A stretch of 59,850 nt of DNA from Paenibacillus plantiphilus (GCF_927798095.1 NZ_CAKMMF010000011.1:119126-178975); one strand, 5' to 3'; shown: positions 33,401-41,760, numbered from the stretch's first letter. Notes: generated by a model not told the origin, from the sequence alone. Numbers and translations are program-made.

Positions 33401-33616
33401 ATGATAAAAGTTAAGCTGTCAGAAATGATGGGTATTCATAAGGTTAAAAGTTTCTCTCAATTGGAAAAGGAAACTGGTATCACTCGCAAAACGTTGACGA
33501 AGCTCTATGACGGTGAAGGGAAGGGCATCGAGTATGTAACGCTCAACGCCCTCTGTAAAAGGTTTAGCTGCACACCGTGCGATCTATTGGAATACGTACC
33601 AGACAAGGAGGGTTAA
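33401..33616 (+). CDS. XRE-family helix-turn-helix regulator (YozG-like)
   Basis: 71 residues, plus strand, with the typical Cro/CI-like core FSQLEKETGITRKTLTKLYDGEGKGIEYVTLNALC and CTPCDLLEYVP at the end, as in the YozG group. AGAGG precedes the ATG. It is divergent to the replication operon and probably represses it. Two palindromes lie between them. Confidence 0.75.
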   Translation: MIKVKLSEMMGIHKVKSFSQLEKETGITRKTLTKLYDGEGKGIEYVTLNALCKRFSCTPCDLLEYVPDKEG

Positions 33617-33714
33617 CCCCTCCCATATCTCCACCAAGCTTTTAAAGCGTCAGGAAAGTGTAGGATGTATTCGTACCATTTCATAGGCATGCGGTGTTTG
33701 TTGTTTTTATGCAT
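33613..33714 (-). CDS. Tiny hypothetical protein
   Basis: 33 residues (MHKNNKHRMPMKW...), aromatic and basic, starting right after the preceding stop with AAAGGA 11 nt upstream. Its stop overlaps that of the convergent XRE gene. Tentative. Confidence 0.4.
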   Translation of the reverse strand: MHKNNKHRMPMKWYEYILHFPDALKAWWRYGRG

Positions 33715-33715
33715 C

Positions 33716-33964
33716 TTAGTCGCCGTCCTTTGGATGAATGCGCTCGGGATCAATATCAAACCATTCACATATTACATTTGCTTCAATCGCTACTTGTCCA
33801 AGGCCGCAAATGACGCAGGGTAGTCCATCTTCTGAAAGCGCATTGTATCCAATCAATTCAACAAGTTCGGGGATGTCGCTCGGATAAATCCACATGATCA
33901 ATTTATCGCCGCGCCAATCCAACTCATTCTCATTAGCGAATTTGTAGAAGTCCAGTTCGTTCAC
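33716..33964 (-). CDS. Hypothetical protein
   Basis: 82 acidic residues with YKFANENELDWRGDKLIMWI and VICGLGQVAIEANVICEWFDIDPERIHP; start overlaps the preceding stop (ATGA). No family recognised. Confidence 0.6.
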   Translation of the reverse strand: MNELDFYKFANENELDWRGDKLIMWIYPSDIPELVELIGYNALSEDGLPCVICGLGQVAIEANVICEWFDIDPERIHPKDGD

Positions 33965-34374
33965 TGGTCGCCATCTCCCTTCTCTGACTGAGGGGATAGA
34001 ACTCCCTTGATCTCATTCAATGTATCTGTACCAACGGATTCCCAGTCTTCTCTTTCTTTGTCGCCCCACATTTCATTGGGATAATCGCGCATCAGATAAA
34101 CTATCGTGTCTGCTGCATCTCTCAATGCGCCCTGCAGCCGCTGTACTTCCACGGCCGTTTTAGCATGAGCCGCTACCTCTTCAACCAATTGGGCACTCAA
34201 CACCTCGACTCCAATAGACTGTACTTCTCCCTGATCGGATGGGGCATCGAACCTGACTGAGTTTATTTCGTTATAGATATCTTTAATTTTTGCAGATACT
34301 GCACCAAACGGTGTGTTTACGAATTCTGTATCCAGCCAGTCCAACACCGCCTGTTTGCTTATATACTCACTCAT
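33961..34374 (-). CDS. Hypothetical protein
   Basis: 137 residues; ATG at 34374 (MSEYISKQAVLDWLD) with AAAGGAGG 6 nt upstream, chosen over an open but site-less longer frame. Starts like many phage proteins of this kind, followed by a coiled coil (VEEVAAHAKTAVEVQRLQGAL). Function unknown. Confidence 0.6.
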   Translation of the reverse strand: MSEYISKQAVLDWLDTEFVNTPFGAVSAKIKDIYNEINSVRFDAPSDQGEVQSIGVEVLSAQLVEEVAAHAKTAVEVQRLQGALRDAADTIVYLMRDYPNEMWGDKEREDWESVGTDTLNEIKGVLSPQSEKGDGDQ

Positions 34375-34597
34375 GGGCTGCCTCCTTTGGCATCTGCGGC
34401 AATGGCATCCAATGAGTAGGTTCATCATCGTCACCGGAACAGCAGCCGCAGCCGTGTTGATCGGCTGACGCAAATTTCCATTTGCACTTGTTCCAACTGT
34501 CTTCATCGTAACGAGCTTCGTACACGTACTTGTCATTATTCAGGACAAGTATGCTGGTTCCGTCTTTCGGCGCTGTGTCAATTGGTTTCCATTTCAT
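34367..34597 (-). CDS. DUF551-like protein
   Basis: 76 residues with KWKPIDTAPKDGTSILV at the start and DEPTHWMPLPQMPKE at the end, the paired motifs of DUF551 proteins of phages. A CGCC cluster lies in the middle. Role unknown. Confidence 0.72.
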   Translation of the reverse strand: MKWKPIDTAPKDGTSILVLNNDKYVYEARYDEDSWNKCKWKFASADQHGCGCCSGDDDEPTHWMPLPQMPKEAAHE

Positions 34598-34735
34598 TTA
34601 CCTTGCTCCTCTCTCAACGAATACGACCCATACCAAACAGCCGAGATGCAGATAAAAAGTGTGAGCAAAGTTACCCTTAACGTATTTGATGCCGATCATC
34701 AAACTGTTCTTCTCCCAAAAGGAATTAAACCTCAT
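34598..34735 (-). CDS. Small hypothetical protein
   Basis: 45 residues (MRFNSFWEKNSLMIG...), with a hydrophobic stretch (FYLHLGCLVWVVFVE) that may span the membrane. The stop directly abuts the next ATG (TAAATG). Fits the tightly packed operon. Confidence 0.5.
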   Translation of the reverse strand: MRFNSFWEKNSLMIGIKYVKGNFAHTFYLHLGCLVWVVFVERGAR

Positions 34736-34750
34736 TTGTCTCAGTCCTCT

Positions 34751-35008
34751 CTATGGGGTGTAATCTAAAAACTCACCATTTTGATAGTATTCAGCTTCGC
34801 CGTAAGAGAAAACGAATGATGATATTTCGATACCTTCGAAATCTGTCTTATCGGCAATCTCTTCTTCAGGAACCCCGATAGCAAGCAACCGAAATACGTT
34901 TTCCTGTGTATTTTCAATGTACATGTAAGCTACAGCTTCACCTCCGTCTGTATCCCAGTCCGTAACAAACAGCTCGTTCAGTATGTTGATCTTTTCTTCT
35001 TTGTTCAT
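34751..35008 (-). CDS. Small acidic hypothetical protein
   Basis: 85 residues starting NKEEKINILNELFVTDWD; ATG 35008 lies right behind the repeated 21-bp leader also seen at 35662. Strand-helix mix, no family recognised. Confidence 0.55.
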   Translation of the reverse strand: MNKEEKINILNELFVTDWDTDGGEAVAYMYIENTQENVFRLLAIGVPEEEIADKTDFEGIEISSFVFSYGEAEYYQNGEFLDYTP

Positions 35009-35682
35009 CCTTATCCGTCCTCTCTCTGTGTCAGCCAATCGCAATATGATTGACACTTGGCTTCGTCAAGGAAAAAGCTGTTCCAGTGATATTTTATATC
35101 GCTGAATGGAACATCATCATGCAATTTATCCATGTAATCACTGGATACCGTATGGTCTGAATCTCGATAATCACTAGGCTTATACCAAGCCGACAATTTA
35201 CCGTCGTTGCTGGAAAACTCCACACATACATGTTCCTTGGGCCGGAACTTTTTCCGACCAATTTTGCAGGAGCATTCTTCTGTAAGCAGTTTTCCGCTCG
35301 GAGAAAGAAACTCTATCATGCGCCGCTCATTGCACTTATCGCATTTCGGCAATTCTTCTCTGTAGGATTCAGCAGCGTAAACTTTTACGTACAGCGATTC
35401 CATCAGTTTGGTTAGCTTCTCCCTGCGGACAATGTTCAGCGCGTCACGCTTGGCACTATCCAGTTCATTCAGTTTTCTCCTATGCTCATACTCTATCTCT
35501 TCCAAACGGCTTTTTGTATCTTGCAGCTCCTCGTTCTCTTTCTGGAGCCGTTCCATCTCGGCCTTGTATTCTTCCTTCACAGCGTTCAGCAGCGATTGCT
35601 TAAACTCGTCTATCTGCTGATCAAACTCACTCGGCTCGCCGTAAAACTCATCATCGTAATACATCCTTATCCGTCCTCTCTC
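35006..35682. repeat. Two identical 21-bp translation leaders
   Basis: The same 21 bp, containing GAGAGAGGACGGATAAGG and the start codon, precedes two adjacent genes (35006-35026 and 35662-35682). Either a recent local duplication or a conserved translation signal. Confidence 0.5.
35011..35664 (-). CDS. Coiled-coil protein with a zinc-ribbon-like centre
   Basis: 217 residues from ATG 35664. Residues 5-75 are heptad-rich (FKQSLLNAVKEEYKAEMERL), then CDKC and a CSC cluster form a likely zinc site. C-terminus has DVPFSDIKYHWNSFFLDEAKCQSYCDWL. Similar proteins occur in phage early operons. Role unknown. Confidence 0.6.
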   Translation of the reverse strand: MYYDDEFYGEPSEFDQQIDEFKQSLLNAVKEEYKAEMERLQKENEELQDTKSRLEEIEYEHRRKLNELDSAKRDALNIVRREKLTKLMESLYVKVYAAESYREELPKCDKCNERRMIEFLSPSGKLLTEECSCKIGRKKFRPKEHVCVEFSSNDGKLSAWYKPSDYRDSDHTVSSDYMDKLHDDVPFSDIKYHWNSFFLDEAKCQSYCDWLTQREDG

Positions 35683-35732
35683 ATGATCTTCTATATTCAC
35701 TATGTTTCGCCGCATCGTCGGATTTCATATTT

Positions 35733-35990
35733 TTAGAACTTTAAAATAATTGGAGACCTGAGCCACGTATCTGTACCGCAATTCCAAGTTTCAAGAAAAT
35801 CCGCAACCTCATCCACTTTGGTAATATCAGGCGTAGTGGCCGAAGCCCAGTTCGGAGGCAGTCTTTTTATTTTGAATCGGGTATTACATGCTTCACATTC
35901 GCAGTGTTTAGACACTGCGTATAACTTATTGGCTATAGATCGATCCCAATTGTCGTAACAGACCCTATAATCTTGGTGTTTTGGTTTCAC
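35733..35990 (-). CDS. Hypothetical protein with two CxxC-like pairs
   Basis: 85 residues. The GTG at 35990 with GGGAGGG 6 nt upstream is chosen; an ATG at 36005 is possible. CECEAC in the middle may bind metal. No family recognised. Confidence 0.5.
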   Translation of the reverse strand: MKPKHQDYRVCYDNWDRSIANKLYAVSKHCECEACNTRFKIKRLPPNWASATTPDITKVDEVADFLETWNCGTDTWLRSPIILKF

Positions 35991-36016
35991 GTTAAGCCCT
36001 CCCATGTATTCCCTAT

Positions 36017-36217
36017 TCACTCTGCTACTAAATCTCTTAATGCAGCTATGCCCTCACTTGTCGGACAGAAGTAAGCGGATCTATCGTCCCATCCAGGGCG
36101 CTTAGTCGCGTAACCCTTCTCAACCAAATCATTCCAATTCTTATTATCTGCGTCCGTATAGAAACGGTTTTGATTTCTTATGGCATGTTCCATTTCGTCG
36201 ATTTGAGTTTTATTCAT
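36017..36217 (-). CDS. Small hypothetical protein
   Basis: 66 residues (KTQIDEMEHAIRNQNRFYTD ... TSEGIAALRDLVAE). The end looks like a winged-helix terminal strand and helix, but the unit is too short to call DNA-binding. Confidence 0.55.
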   Translation of the reverse strand: MNKTQIDEMEHAIRNQNRFYTDADNKNWNDLVEKGYATKRPGWDDRSAYFCPTSEGIAALRDLVAE

Positions 36218-36231
36218 CTCATACTCACCGC

Positions 36232-36690
36232 CTATTCCTTATCGTATTGAAGGAGAATCAATCCCCGCCGTTTGCTCCTGCCGATCTGCCGCCACCCTGC
36301 CGCCTTAAAACAGCATCCAGGGTTTATGCTCCGCACCTTGTCAGCATCAACGTATGTGATTATTCCATCTGGAGGCGGCTGCCCCCATTGGGCTATTGTT
36401 GCGGTAACAGCTGCGCGAACCATGTTGCTGCTGAGATAGTCCGACTCATTACGAAAAATCGTACACTCCCAAGCCTGTAGGCCATCATCTCGTATGCCGG
36501 ACCATGTAACCCATACTGCGTCACCCATCGCCGTCCTTAAAACAAGGTTGCGACCTGGGCGACAGAACATATCCGCGCCTATCGTCTGCCTGCTGTAATG
36601 CCTGTCAGCCAACAACCGACATGACCTATCTCCCTTATGAGTGACCATCCAAGGACCGTACTGCCTTATGTCCAACATGAGTTGATTCAT
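36232..36690 (-). CDS. Phage protein resembling a GNAT-type acetyltransferase
   Basis: 152 residues with DRHYSRQ early, a LVLRTAMGDAVWVTWSG strand pair, ESDYLSSNMVRAAVTATIAQWG helix and IITYVDADKVRSINPGCCFKAAGWRQIG, the late IDP-like GW motif of the fold. Enzymatic activity is not certain. Probable single domain; overlaps the next gene by ATGA. Confidence 0.5.
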   Translation of the reverse strand: MNQLMLDIRQYGPWMVTHKGDRSCRLLADRHYSRQTIGADMFCRPGRNLVLRTAMGDAVWVTWSGIRDDGLQAWECTIFRNESDYLSSNMVRAAVTATIAQWGQPPPDGIITYVDADKVRSINPGCCFKAAGWRQIGRSKRRGLILLQYDKE

Positions 36691-37313
36691 TGTGCTGATT
36701 CCGTGCTAGTATCGTATTGGGCCAGTAGATCGCGGGCGCGCTTACCAGCATCAGATACTATCGCCAACTTAGGCTCCCACTGACCTGTGACATTTACTTG
36801 ATAAGTCCCAGGGGATGCATACCACCTCAGTCCATGCAATAGATCGGTATTGGCTTTCTTGAGTTCATCCCGTTCCCGTTCGGCCTCTTGCGCTCGGAGT
36901 TTGAAATCATATGCCTCCGTCTGAGCCTTGTCACGTTGGGCAAATAGTTTATCTGTGACGCTCATGCTGCTCTGGCTTAGTTTGAAATTATCTTCTTTCA
37001 CCTGTGCCAGCTGGGAGCGTAGGGATTCGATTTCCCTCTGTTGCTGCTCTATGATCTCTATGGATTGTTTGATCCATGTGGGAGAGTTGGCGATGAGGTG
37101 CCTGTTTTCACGCCATTTATCAGTGAGCCGTTTGTAAATAGTCCCGTTCTCGTTATACTCAATCACTACTGCCACAGCATCGTGCGAAGGGTAATCTGTA
37201 ATAACATACCCTCCTACGAGAGCGCTTTGTGTCCACGGACCCGGCGTAGCCTTCCCTAGCGCCTCTCTCACCATCTGTATATGCTGCTCTATGTCTATCT
37301 TGGGTTCTGTCAT
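36687..37313 (-). CDS. Ead/Ea22-like phage protein
   Basis: 208 residues. Contains ALGKATPGPWT and ENRHLIANSPTWIKQ, a pair seen in Ead/Ea22-like phage proteins, and a coiled-coil middle (IEIIEQQQREIESLRSQLAQVKE). Function unknown. Confidence 0.6.
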   Translation of the reverse strand: MTEPKIDIEQHIQMVREALGKATPGPWTQSALVGGYVITDYPSHDAVAVVIEYNENGTIYKRLTDKWRENRHLIANSPTWIKQSIEIIEQQQREIESLRSQLAQVKEDNFKLSQSSMSVTDKLFAQRDKAQTEAYDFKLRAQEAERERDELKKANTDLLHGLRWYASPGTYQVNVTGQWEPKLAIVSDAGKRARDLLAQYDTSTESAQ

Positions 37314-37353
37314 ATGTGTTCCTCCTTCGATATTTGCGGCTTGCCGCCATCGG

Positions 37354-37812
37354 TTACGCTAAATACTTCCATGATTGACCGCTTTTTATTTTTTCAACGG
37401 TAGATGGTTTTAGGTTAAATTCCATTGCCACACTTTTTGCAGTCAATCCGCTATTCAACTTTGCTTTTATGATGGTAGCCGTTCGTTCGTCGATCTTACT
37501 TTTTCCGTTTCTTTCACCGTAGGTCGATCTGCCTCGGATAACCATATCCATAGAGTTTTCCTTTATTGTTCCAAGTTCCAAATGCTCAGGATTTATACAG
37601 TTTCTAACATCACATTTATGACGTACGACTAGACCTTCTGGTATTTCACCAAAACACTCTTCATAAACAAGTCTGTGCGCCCTAACATCCCTGCCGTTAT
37701 GCCAGAAATGAATATATCCATGTTTGTTGGGTCGATGAGAGTTAGCAATGAAGCAGCCATTTTTCGAAACCTTGAAGTCGAGAAACTTTTTCCTTTTTGA
37801 CGTTTTTGACAT
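37354..37812 (-). CDS. HNH homing endonuclease
   Basis: 152 residues. Residues 25-90 carry an HNH_3-type domain: FWHNGRDVRAHRLVYEECFG, VVRHKCDVRNCINPEHLELG. The C-terminal LTAKSVAMEFNLKPSTVEKI is a helix-turn-helix that aids site binding. A free-standing selfish nuclease is likely, since its target gene is not obviously interrupted. Confidence 0.85.
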   Translation of the reverse strand: MSKTSKRKKFLDFKVSKNGCFIANSHRPNKHGYIHFWHNGRDVRAHRLVYEECFGEIPEGLVVRHKCDVRNCINPEHLELGTIKENSMDMVIRGRSTYGERNGKSKIDERTATIIKAKLNSGLTAKSVAMEFNLKPSTVEKIKSGQSWKYLA

Positions 37813-37891
37813 TCTTTCACCTCTTACTTATTGGAATCACCTAGCGACAGCGGCAGCCGTATAAAGGGGTTATATCTCCCTTAATAGATTG

Positions 37892-38074
37892 TTAATTTTG
37901 AAGCCCTGAACGCTCAGCTTGTTTCATATGCCAATCTCTAGCCGCTTTCTCTGCCTTTTCATGGTCCTTAGGATCTGTCACAATATCCAGATGACCATCC
38001 TCTAGCCATGATGCTCTAATCACTTGGACTCCTGCGTTTTCAATTGCAGTAATTAACTCTCCCATTCTTTTCAT
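37892..38074 (-). CDS. Small hypothetical protein
   Basis: 60 residues, helical (GELITAIENAGVQVI, DHEKAEKAARDWHMKQAERSG). Starts on the stop of the HNH reading frame (ATGA), which suggests the two were translated in tandem. Confidence 0.6.
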   Translation of the reverse strand: MKRMGELITAIENAGVQVIRASWLEDGHLDIVTDPKDHEKAEKAARDWHMKQAERSGLQN

Positions 38075-38372
38075 ATATCCATCCCTCTCAATTGTCGTTT
38101 ATATCGTATTCCTTCCGGTGTACCGTCTAACCACCTATGACAAGGTGTACAGAGGTGTAGGAGGTCATCTACGGTCGTTTTATGGGTCAAATGCTTACGT
38201 CCAGTGATATGTGCCCTCTCATGCGCTCTAGAGGCGCTACAGCGCTCACATACGCCGCCAGAACGTTCCTTTAACTGCTTTCCACCTTGTCGCTTATATC
38301 GCCCATTTGCTTCTGCGTGAGCTTCACGCGCTTGTTTCGCAGCTGGTATTCCTTGCTATAGAGGATTCCCAT
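38071..38372 (-). pseudogene. HNH endonuclease gene with a frame break
   Basis: The ATG at 38372 with GGAGG reads MGILYSKEYQ and then stops after 33 codons. In another frame the DNA continues KERSGGVCERCSASRAHERAH and DDLLHLCTPCHRWLDG, a clear HNH nuclease without any start codon of its own. One single-base change at about 38335 would join them. Either a pseudogene, an error in the sequence, or recoding. Confidence 0.65.
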
Positions 38373-38374
38373 GG

Positions 38375-38702
38375 CTATACCTCCGTCTGATATTTCAGAA
38401 TGGATTGTAACGCGCTCAGTTGGCTTTTAATTGCGTCAACAGATTCAAGCGCAGCCTTGAACCGCACCTCGTCATAATCACGCTTAAAAAAGGTATTCTC
38501 CAACGTTTCCTTTGGCTACGTCTGCTATCATGCCTACCGCCATACCTTCTGACTTGAGCTTCAGCATATCCTGCGCCAATTTAACGCGGTATACTTGCTC
38601 AGATGAGGCTTTCGCCTCACCAAGCTTGTACAATTCGTTAGCGGCCTTCTCAAGACGTTGAGAGATGCGATACATGTCGTCTGTTACTTGGGTTAGTTCC
38701 AT
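38375..38702 (-). pseudogene. Early phage protein interrupted at a T6 run
   Basis: From ATG 38702 (GGAGG 6 nt upstream) the frame runs KLAQDMLKLKSEGM...KGNVGEYLF and stops just after a run of six T (38491-38486). Dropping one T continues the protein as KRDYDEVRFKAALESVDAIK and SALQSILKYQTEV to a TAG at 38377. The joined protein matches phage proteins of about 105 residues. Transcriptional slippage, a true mutation or a sequencing error could explain it. Confidence 0.65.
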
Positions 38703-38703
38703 A

Positions 38704-39504
38704 TCACGCCTCCAACAAATCAAGGTAATGTATCAGCCCTGTTACCTGTTTCGTTTGCCTGCAATATCTGCATTTCTCACATCGCCGCGGTTCCTCGAAC
38801 CCTTCTTTTACAAGTAGGATTCTCGGTAGTTTAGCTTCGACTTTCATTAATTCGGTCTGCATTGTCTCTTCGTCGAAGCAGATAACTGCCTTATCCGGCA
38901 CGTCTTCTTTGCTTACAGCCACAATAAGCGGCTCCAATATGTCAAATCGTCCATATGCAATGCGCTCCAATTCCGTATAAACCGCCATTTGCAAGGTGTA
39001 CCGGAAGTTTTCAACGAATGAAACCCGTTCTCCATCCATCCAATATGCCTTTCGTAACTTCTCTGCTGTTTTAAGATCAACAATCCGTCCTTCATCGGGA
39101 TTGTGTACGTCCAATTTAGCCTTCCATAGCGTCCCGTACAGTTCGCCGGTGATAATCACCTCTTTGTCCCCTTCAAGCATCTGGCGGCATACAGGATCAG
39201 ATTGGAGTGATTCAACCATCTTGTCAGCATGTTTATAATCCGATTTCAATTCGCCCTTCGTCGGGCCGCGAGAAGAGAATGCTTGGGGATTCTCGGATAT
39301 AAACCGTTCAAGCGCTCCATTACCCTCAATCACAGCTCCGACATAGGAGCCAATTAGAAAGCAATCCCCCTTTGGCTCCGCGTACTCGCCACTCAATTTA
39401 GCCATTGCCTGCGCCTCGCAGCGGTCGAAATCCTTAAACTGGCTGACACTCATGTATTCCAAATTTGCCTCTTGAGAGTAATAGTTATCTGCCGTTAGCT
39501 TCAT
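38704..39504 (-). CDS. PD-(D/E)XK exonuclease (RecE/DUF3799-like)
   Basis: 266 residues with YMSVSQFKDFDRCEA at the start, GELYGTLWKAKLDVHNPDEGRIVDLKT in the nuclease core (Asp and DLK as metal site) and a C-terminal cysteine cluster CEKCRYCRQ, probably an iron-sulphur or zinc site. It should resect double-strand ends for the ERF annealing protein encoded next to it, with which it shares a 4-bp overlap. Confidence 0.8.
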   Translation of the reverse strand: MKLTADNYYSQEANLEYMSVSQFKDFDRCEAQAMAKLSGEYAEPKGDCFLIGSYVGAVIEGNGALERFISENPQAFSSRGPTKGELKSDYKHADKMVESLQSDPVCRQMLEGDKEVIITGELYGTLWKAKLDVHNPDEGRIVDLKTAEKLRKAYWMDGERVSFVENFRYTLQMAVYTELERIAYGRFDILEPLIVAVSKEDVPDKAVICFDEETMQTELMKVEAKLPRILLVKEGFEEPRRCEKCRYCRQTKQVTGLIHYLDLLEA

Positions 39505-40130
39505 GCGGGCTCACTCCCTTTTGCCCGAATATCCGCTATTAACTCATCTACTTGCGCCTCATTCAAATCACTGATTCCGCATCCAAACTTCTTCTTTATT
39601 TGCGGAATTAGTAGATTTGCAGCGAATCCAGCACCGATCCACGCCGACTTTAGTTGAGCAATCGCATTCGATTTACGGCCTGATGACTTATCTAATTTCC
39701 CTTGGAATGCATCAGCGTCCAACTCGTCTGTCGGTATGTTGAATTGCTTGATTAAGAACGTTTTTTCGCCATATGATGCCGCCTTGCCAACGCCTTTTTC
39801 CCCAGCAATATCAACACCTTGTGAATACCAAGGAATTCTAATCCTTTCTTCAGGCGCTTCAGCGTTCACCCATGTCATGATTAAATCGACTTCCGTAAAG
39901 TAAGTTGTGGTTTTCTTAGGTTTATTTCCTTCTGTGTACTCAACAGTTTCGGCGTGTAGCGCATGCCCGACTATCTCAGGAATGAGAAGTAAAGACAATT
40001 CATCCATCTTCCCTCGTACCGCTGCCACTACTTGGCTTCCACTGTTGTAGTTGTACTGTTTACCAACAGAATCTTTTTGAAGATAAGGCACTGATTTCCG
40101 CACCTCGACTAATTTCTGATAGATGTTCAT
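39501..40130 (-). CDS. erf: ERF-family single-strand annealing protein
   Basis: 209 residues. N-terminal IYQKLVEVRKSVPYLQKDSV and SQVVAAVRGKMDELSLLLIP, then IRIPWYSQGVDIAGEKGVGKAASYGEKTFLIKQF, the central Gly-rich signature of P22 ERF proteins. It anneals complementary strands in phage recombination, paired with the exonuclease just downstream. Confidence 0.88.
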   Translation of the reverse strand: MNIYQKLVEVRKSVPYLQKDSVGKQYNYNSGSQVVAAVRGKMDELSLLLIPEIVGHALHAETVEYTEGNKPKKTTTYFTEVDLIMTWVNAEAPEERIRIPWYSQGVDIAGEKGVGKAASYGEKTFLIKQFNIPTDELDADAFQGKLDKSSGRKSNAIAQLKSAWIGAGFAANLLIPQIKKKFGCGISDLNEAQVDELIADIRAKGSEPA

Positions 40131-40184
40131 TTACACTCATCTCCTTATCGTATAAAATAGACAGTAATAACCTTATGCAAGGGG

Positions 40185-40343
40185 TTAAACGGTCGCGTCT
40201 GCAAACGCGGCTTTTTTATTTGTCCAACCCCAATCTCGGTGTAACAAACGCTTGTAATTACTGAGATACTTGATTCGTAATTTCCTGTTCTGCGTCAATC
40301 GGGCCAGCAGCAGGAATATGGTTCGATCACAAGGGATGCTCAT
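40185..40343 (-). CDS. Small hypothetical protein
   Basis: 52 residues from ATG 40343 with GAGAGG 11 nt upstream (an ATG at 40352 is also in frame). Hydrophobic centre (IFLLLARL), basic end. Fills the gap between ERF and the next gene. Confidence 0.45.
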   Translation of the reverse strand: MSIPCDRTIFLLLARLTQNRKLRIKYLSNYKRLLHRDWGWTNKKAAFADATV

Positions 40344-40359
40344 AGTTTGCATGACCTCT

Positions 40360-40698
40360 CTAGATCAATTTGTAATGCCGGACTTCTTCGATATCGTAGT
40401 TTAGTTGACTGTAATCAATCTTTTTATCGCGCAAGATTTTCTTTAATCGCAACTTCATCAACTTCATGTTTCGCAATAAATCCTCGTTGTCATAAGGATC
40501 ACAAGGAGGAAGATAAAAACTTCCCTTAACATCATTCTCTTTGTACTCCTGCTTTGATCTTGCGATTTCAACGTCAATAGAATTGACATGACCACTGAAT
40601 CGGAAAAATACACAATAGTCTGTGAAGGCGTTAATCATACATGCCAATGCTGATATTTCAGACACAAGCAAGGCTGCTTCTAATCGAACATCTTTCAT
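40360..40698 (-). CDS. Hypothetical protein
   Basis: 112 residues, helix (LEAALLVSEISALACMINAF), strands (FSGHVNSIDVEIARS), helix (LLRNMKLMKLRLKKIL). Located in the early operon; no family recognised. Confidence 0.6.
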   Translation of the reverse strand: MKDVRLEAALLVSEISALACMINAFTDYCVFFRFSGHVNSIDVEIARSKQEYKENDVKGSFYLPPCDPYDNEDLLRNMKLMKLRLKKILRDKKIDYSQLNYDIEEVRHYKLI

Positions 40699-40956
40699 CT
40701 ACGCCGCCCCCTCAATCACTTCATCATGCTCACGGTTAAGCTTCTGTTGCTCTAGTTGCACCTCATTGGTCTGTTCAACTTCACGATGCGCCAATACCAT
40801 TTCAATCATGGAAACGTGTATTTCAGCAATGCGCGGTATGCCTATAAAGACCTGAGCCACTTCGATATGACCATTTCCGAGTTCGCGATAGCCAAACCAT
40901 TCATCTTCTGAGTAGTGGCGTACAACGGTGTAATTACTCATATCAACCTTTGGCAT
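40699..40956 (-). CDS. Hypothetical protein
   Basis: 85 residues, strand-rich start (DMSNYTVVRHYSEDEWFGYRE), helical end (MVLAHREVEQTNEVQLEQQ). Overlaps the preceding small gene by 14 bp. Confidence 0.55.
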   Translation of the reverse strand: MPKVDMSNYTVVRHYSEDEWFGYRELGNGHIEVAQVFIGIPRIAEIHVSMIEMVLAHREVEQTNEVQLEQQKLNREHDEVIEGAA

Positions 40957-41080
40957 TGAACCGGCTCCCCTCTGACTTTACTGGCGCTTTGATGCATGGC
41001 TGTGGCTTGCTCTTAATATCCCGTCTGTGACGGTGAGTGGATTGTACGGATGCGTAATGTCCAGCGTAGTTGATGATCAT
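40943..41080 (-). CDS. Small basic hypothetical protein
   Basis: 45 residues (MIINYAGHYASVQSTHRHRRD...), His/Lys/Arg rich. Start overlaps the upstream TGA (ATGA). Supported mainly by coupling and gap filling. Confidence 0.45.
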   Translation of the reverse strand: MIINYAGHYASVQSTHRHRRDIKSKPQPCIKAPVKSEGSRFNAKG

Positions 41081-41253
41081 ATCAGCGTCACCCCCACAAT
41101 TCCCTCCAGGCAGTCCTCACATAGTCTATGACCTTTCCACACGCTCACAGCCTCATATTCACCGCATTCACACGCCTTCCCTACAGGCCACGGATGACGT
41201 ATAGGTGGACGGTTGTTAAATCGTTCCTGAGCTTGTACAATCGGGTTTTCCAT
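41077..41253 (-). CDS. Small zinc-ribbon protein
   Basis: 58 residues with CEC and CEDC cysteine pairs (KACECGEYEAVSVW, HRLCEDCLEG) likely binding zinc. GGAGGG precedes the ATG by 9 nt. Probably a small regulatory protein of the early region. Confidence 0.6.
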   Translation of the reverse strand: MENPIVQAQERFNNRPPIRHPWPVGKACECGEYEAVSVWKGHRLCEDCLEGIVGVTLI

Positions 41254-41268
41254 TAGGATTGTCCCTCC

Positions 41269-41418
41269 TTAATCGATGCAGTAATTTAATTGCTGTTTAG
41301 CTATCTCGCGTTCAGCAGCTGCGATATTCCGATTCCAGATGGCCTTGTCATCATCCGTTTTAGCTGCATCCAATTGAGCTTTGGCGTAGTTAACGTAGGA
41401 TTGTTCGTAGTTGTTCAT
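41269..41418 (-). CDS. Small helical protein
   Basis: 49 residues of helix (NYEQSYVNYAKAQLDAAK, NIAAAEREIAKQQLN) with AGGGGTGG upstream of the ATG. No family recognised. Confidence 0.55.
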   Translation of the reverse strand: MNNYEQSYVNYAKAQLDAAKTDDDKAIWNRNIAAAEREIAKQQLNYCID

Positions 41419-41430
41419 ATATCCACCCCT

Positions 41431-41760
41431 CTACTTTGCCCTCCGTAAATCTGGCGGCCCTTTCCGCTTTACTGTCTCCGATCCAGAATTTTTGCTAATC
41501 CAATCCGTATGTTCCTCACACCACTGCAAAAATAGATGCGTCAGAACTTTCGGATGACCTAACTCACGGATAACAGGAAAGTCCTCACGGTTCAGCAGTT
41601 CCCCCGCCTTTGTTGGGCCGATATCCAGAAGATCCATAAACTGCGTTTTACTCAGGATTGGCGGAAGGTTGTTTGCCATTGAATGGCGTTCAAGAGCCGA
41701 ATCAACAGCAGCATTGATTAGATGAGCGATTTGATCATAGTCGATTTCTACCTTTAGCAT
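41431..41760 (-). CDS. Helix-turn-helix protein of the excisionase type
   Basis: 109 residues. Residues 35-70 (LSKTQFMDLLDIGPTKAGELLNREDFPVI) form a MerR/excisionase-like HTH with the EDFPVIRE wing, followed by a basic tail (KRKGPPDLRRAK). May act as excisionase for the integrase or as a regulator of the early operon. Either is inference. Confidence 0.6.
   Translation of the reverse strand: MLKVEIDYDQIAHLINAAVDSALERHSMANNLPPILSKTQFMDLLDIGPTKAGELLNREDFPVIRELGHPKVLTHLFLQWCEEHTDWISKNSGSETVKRKGPPDLRRAK

Noticed and set aside
40141..40225. Plus-strand small RNA with a TATAAA promoter and a CGCGT/ACGCG hairpin followed by T run, upstream of ERF.
   Set aside because: The hairpin is inside the last codons of a plausible minus-strand 52-residue gene and the promoter has no good -35 spacing. 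It may be chance.
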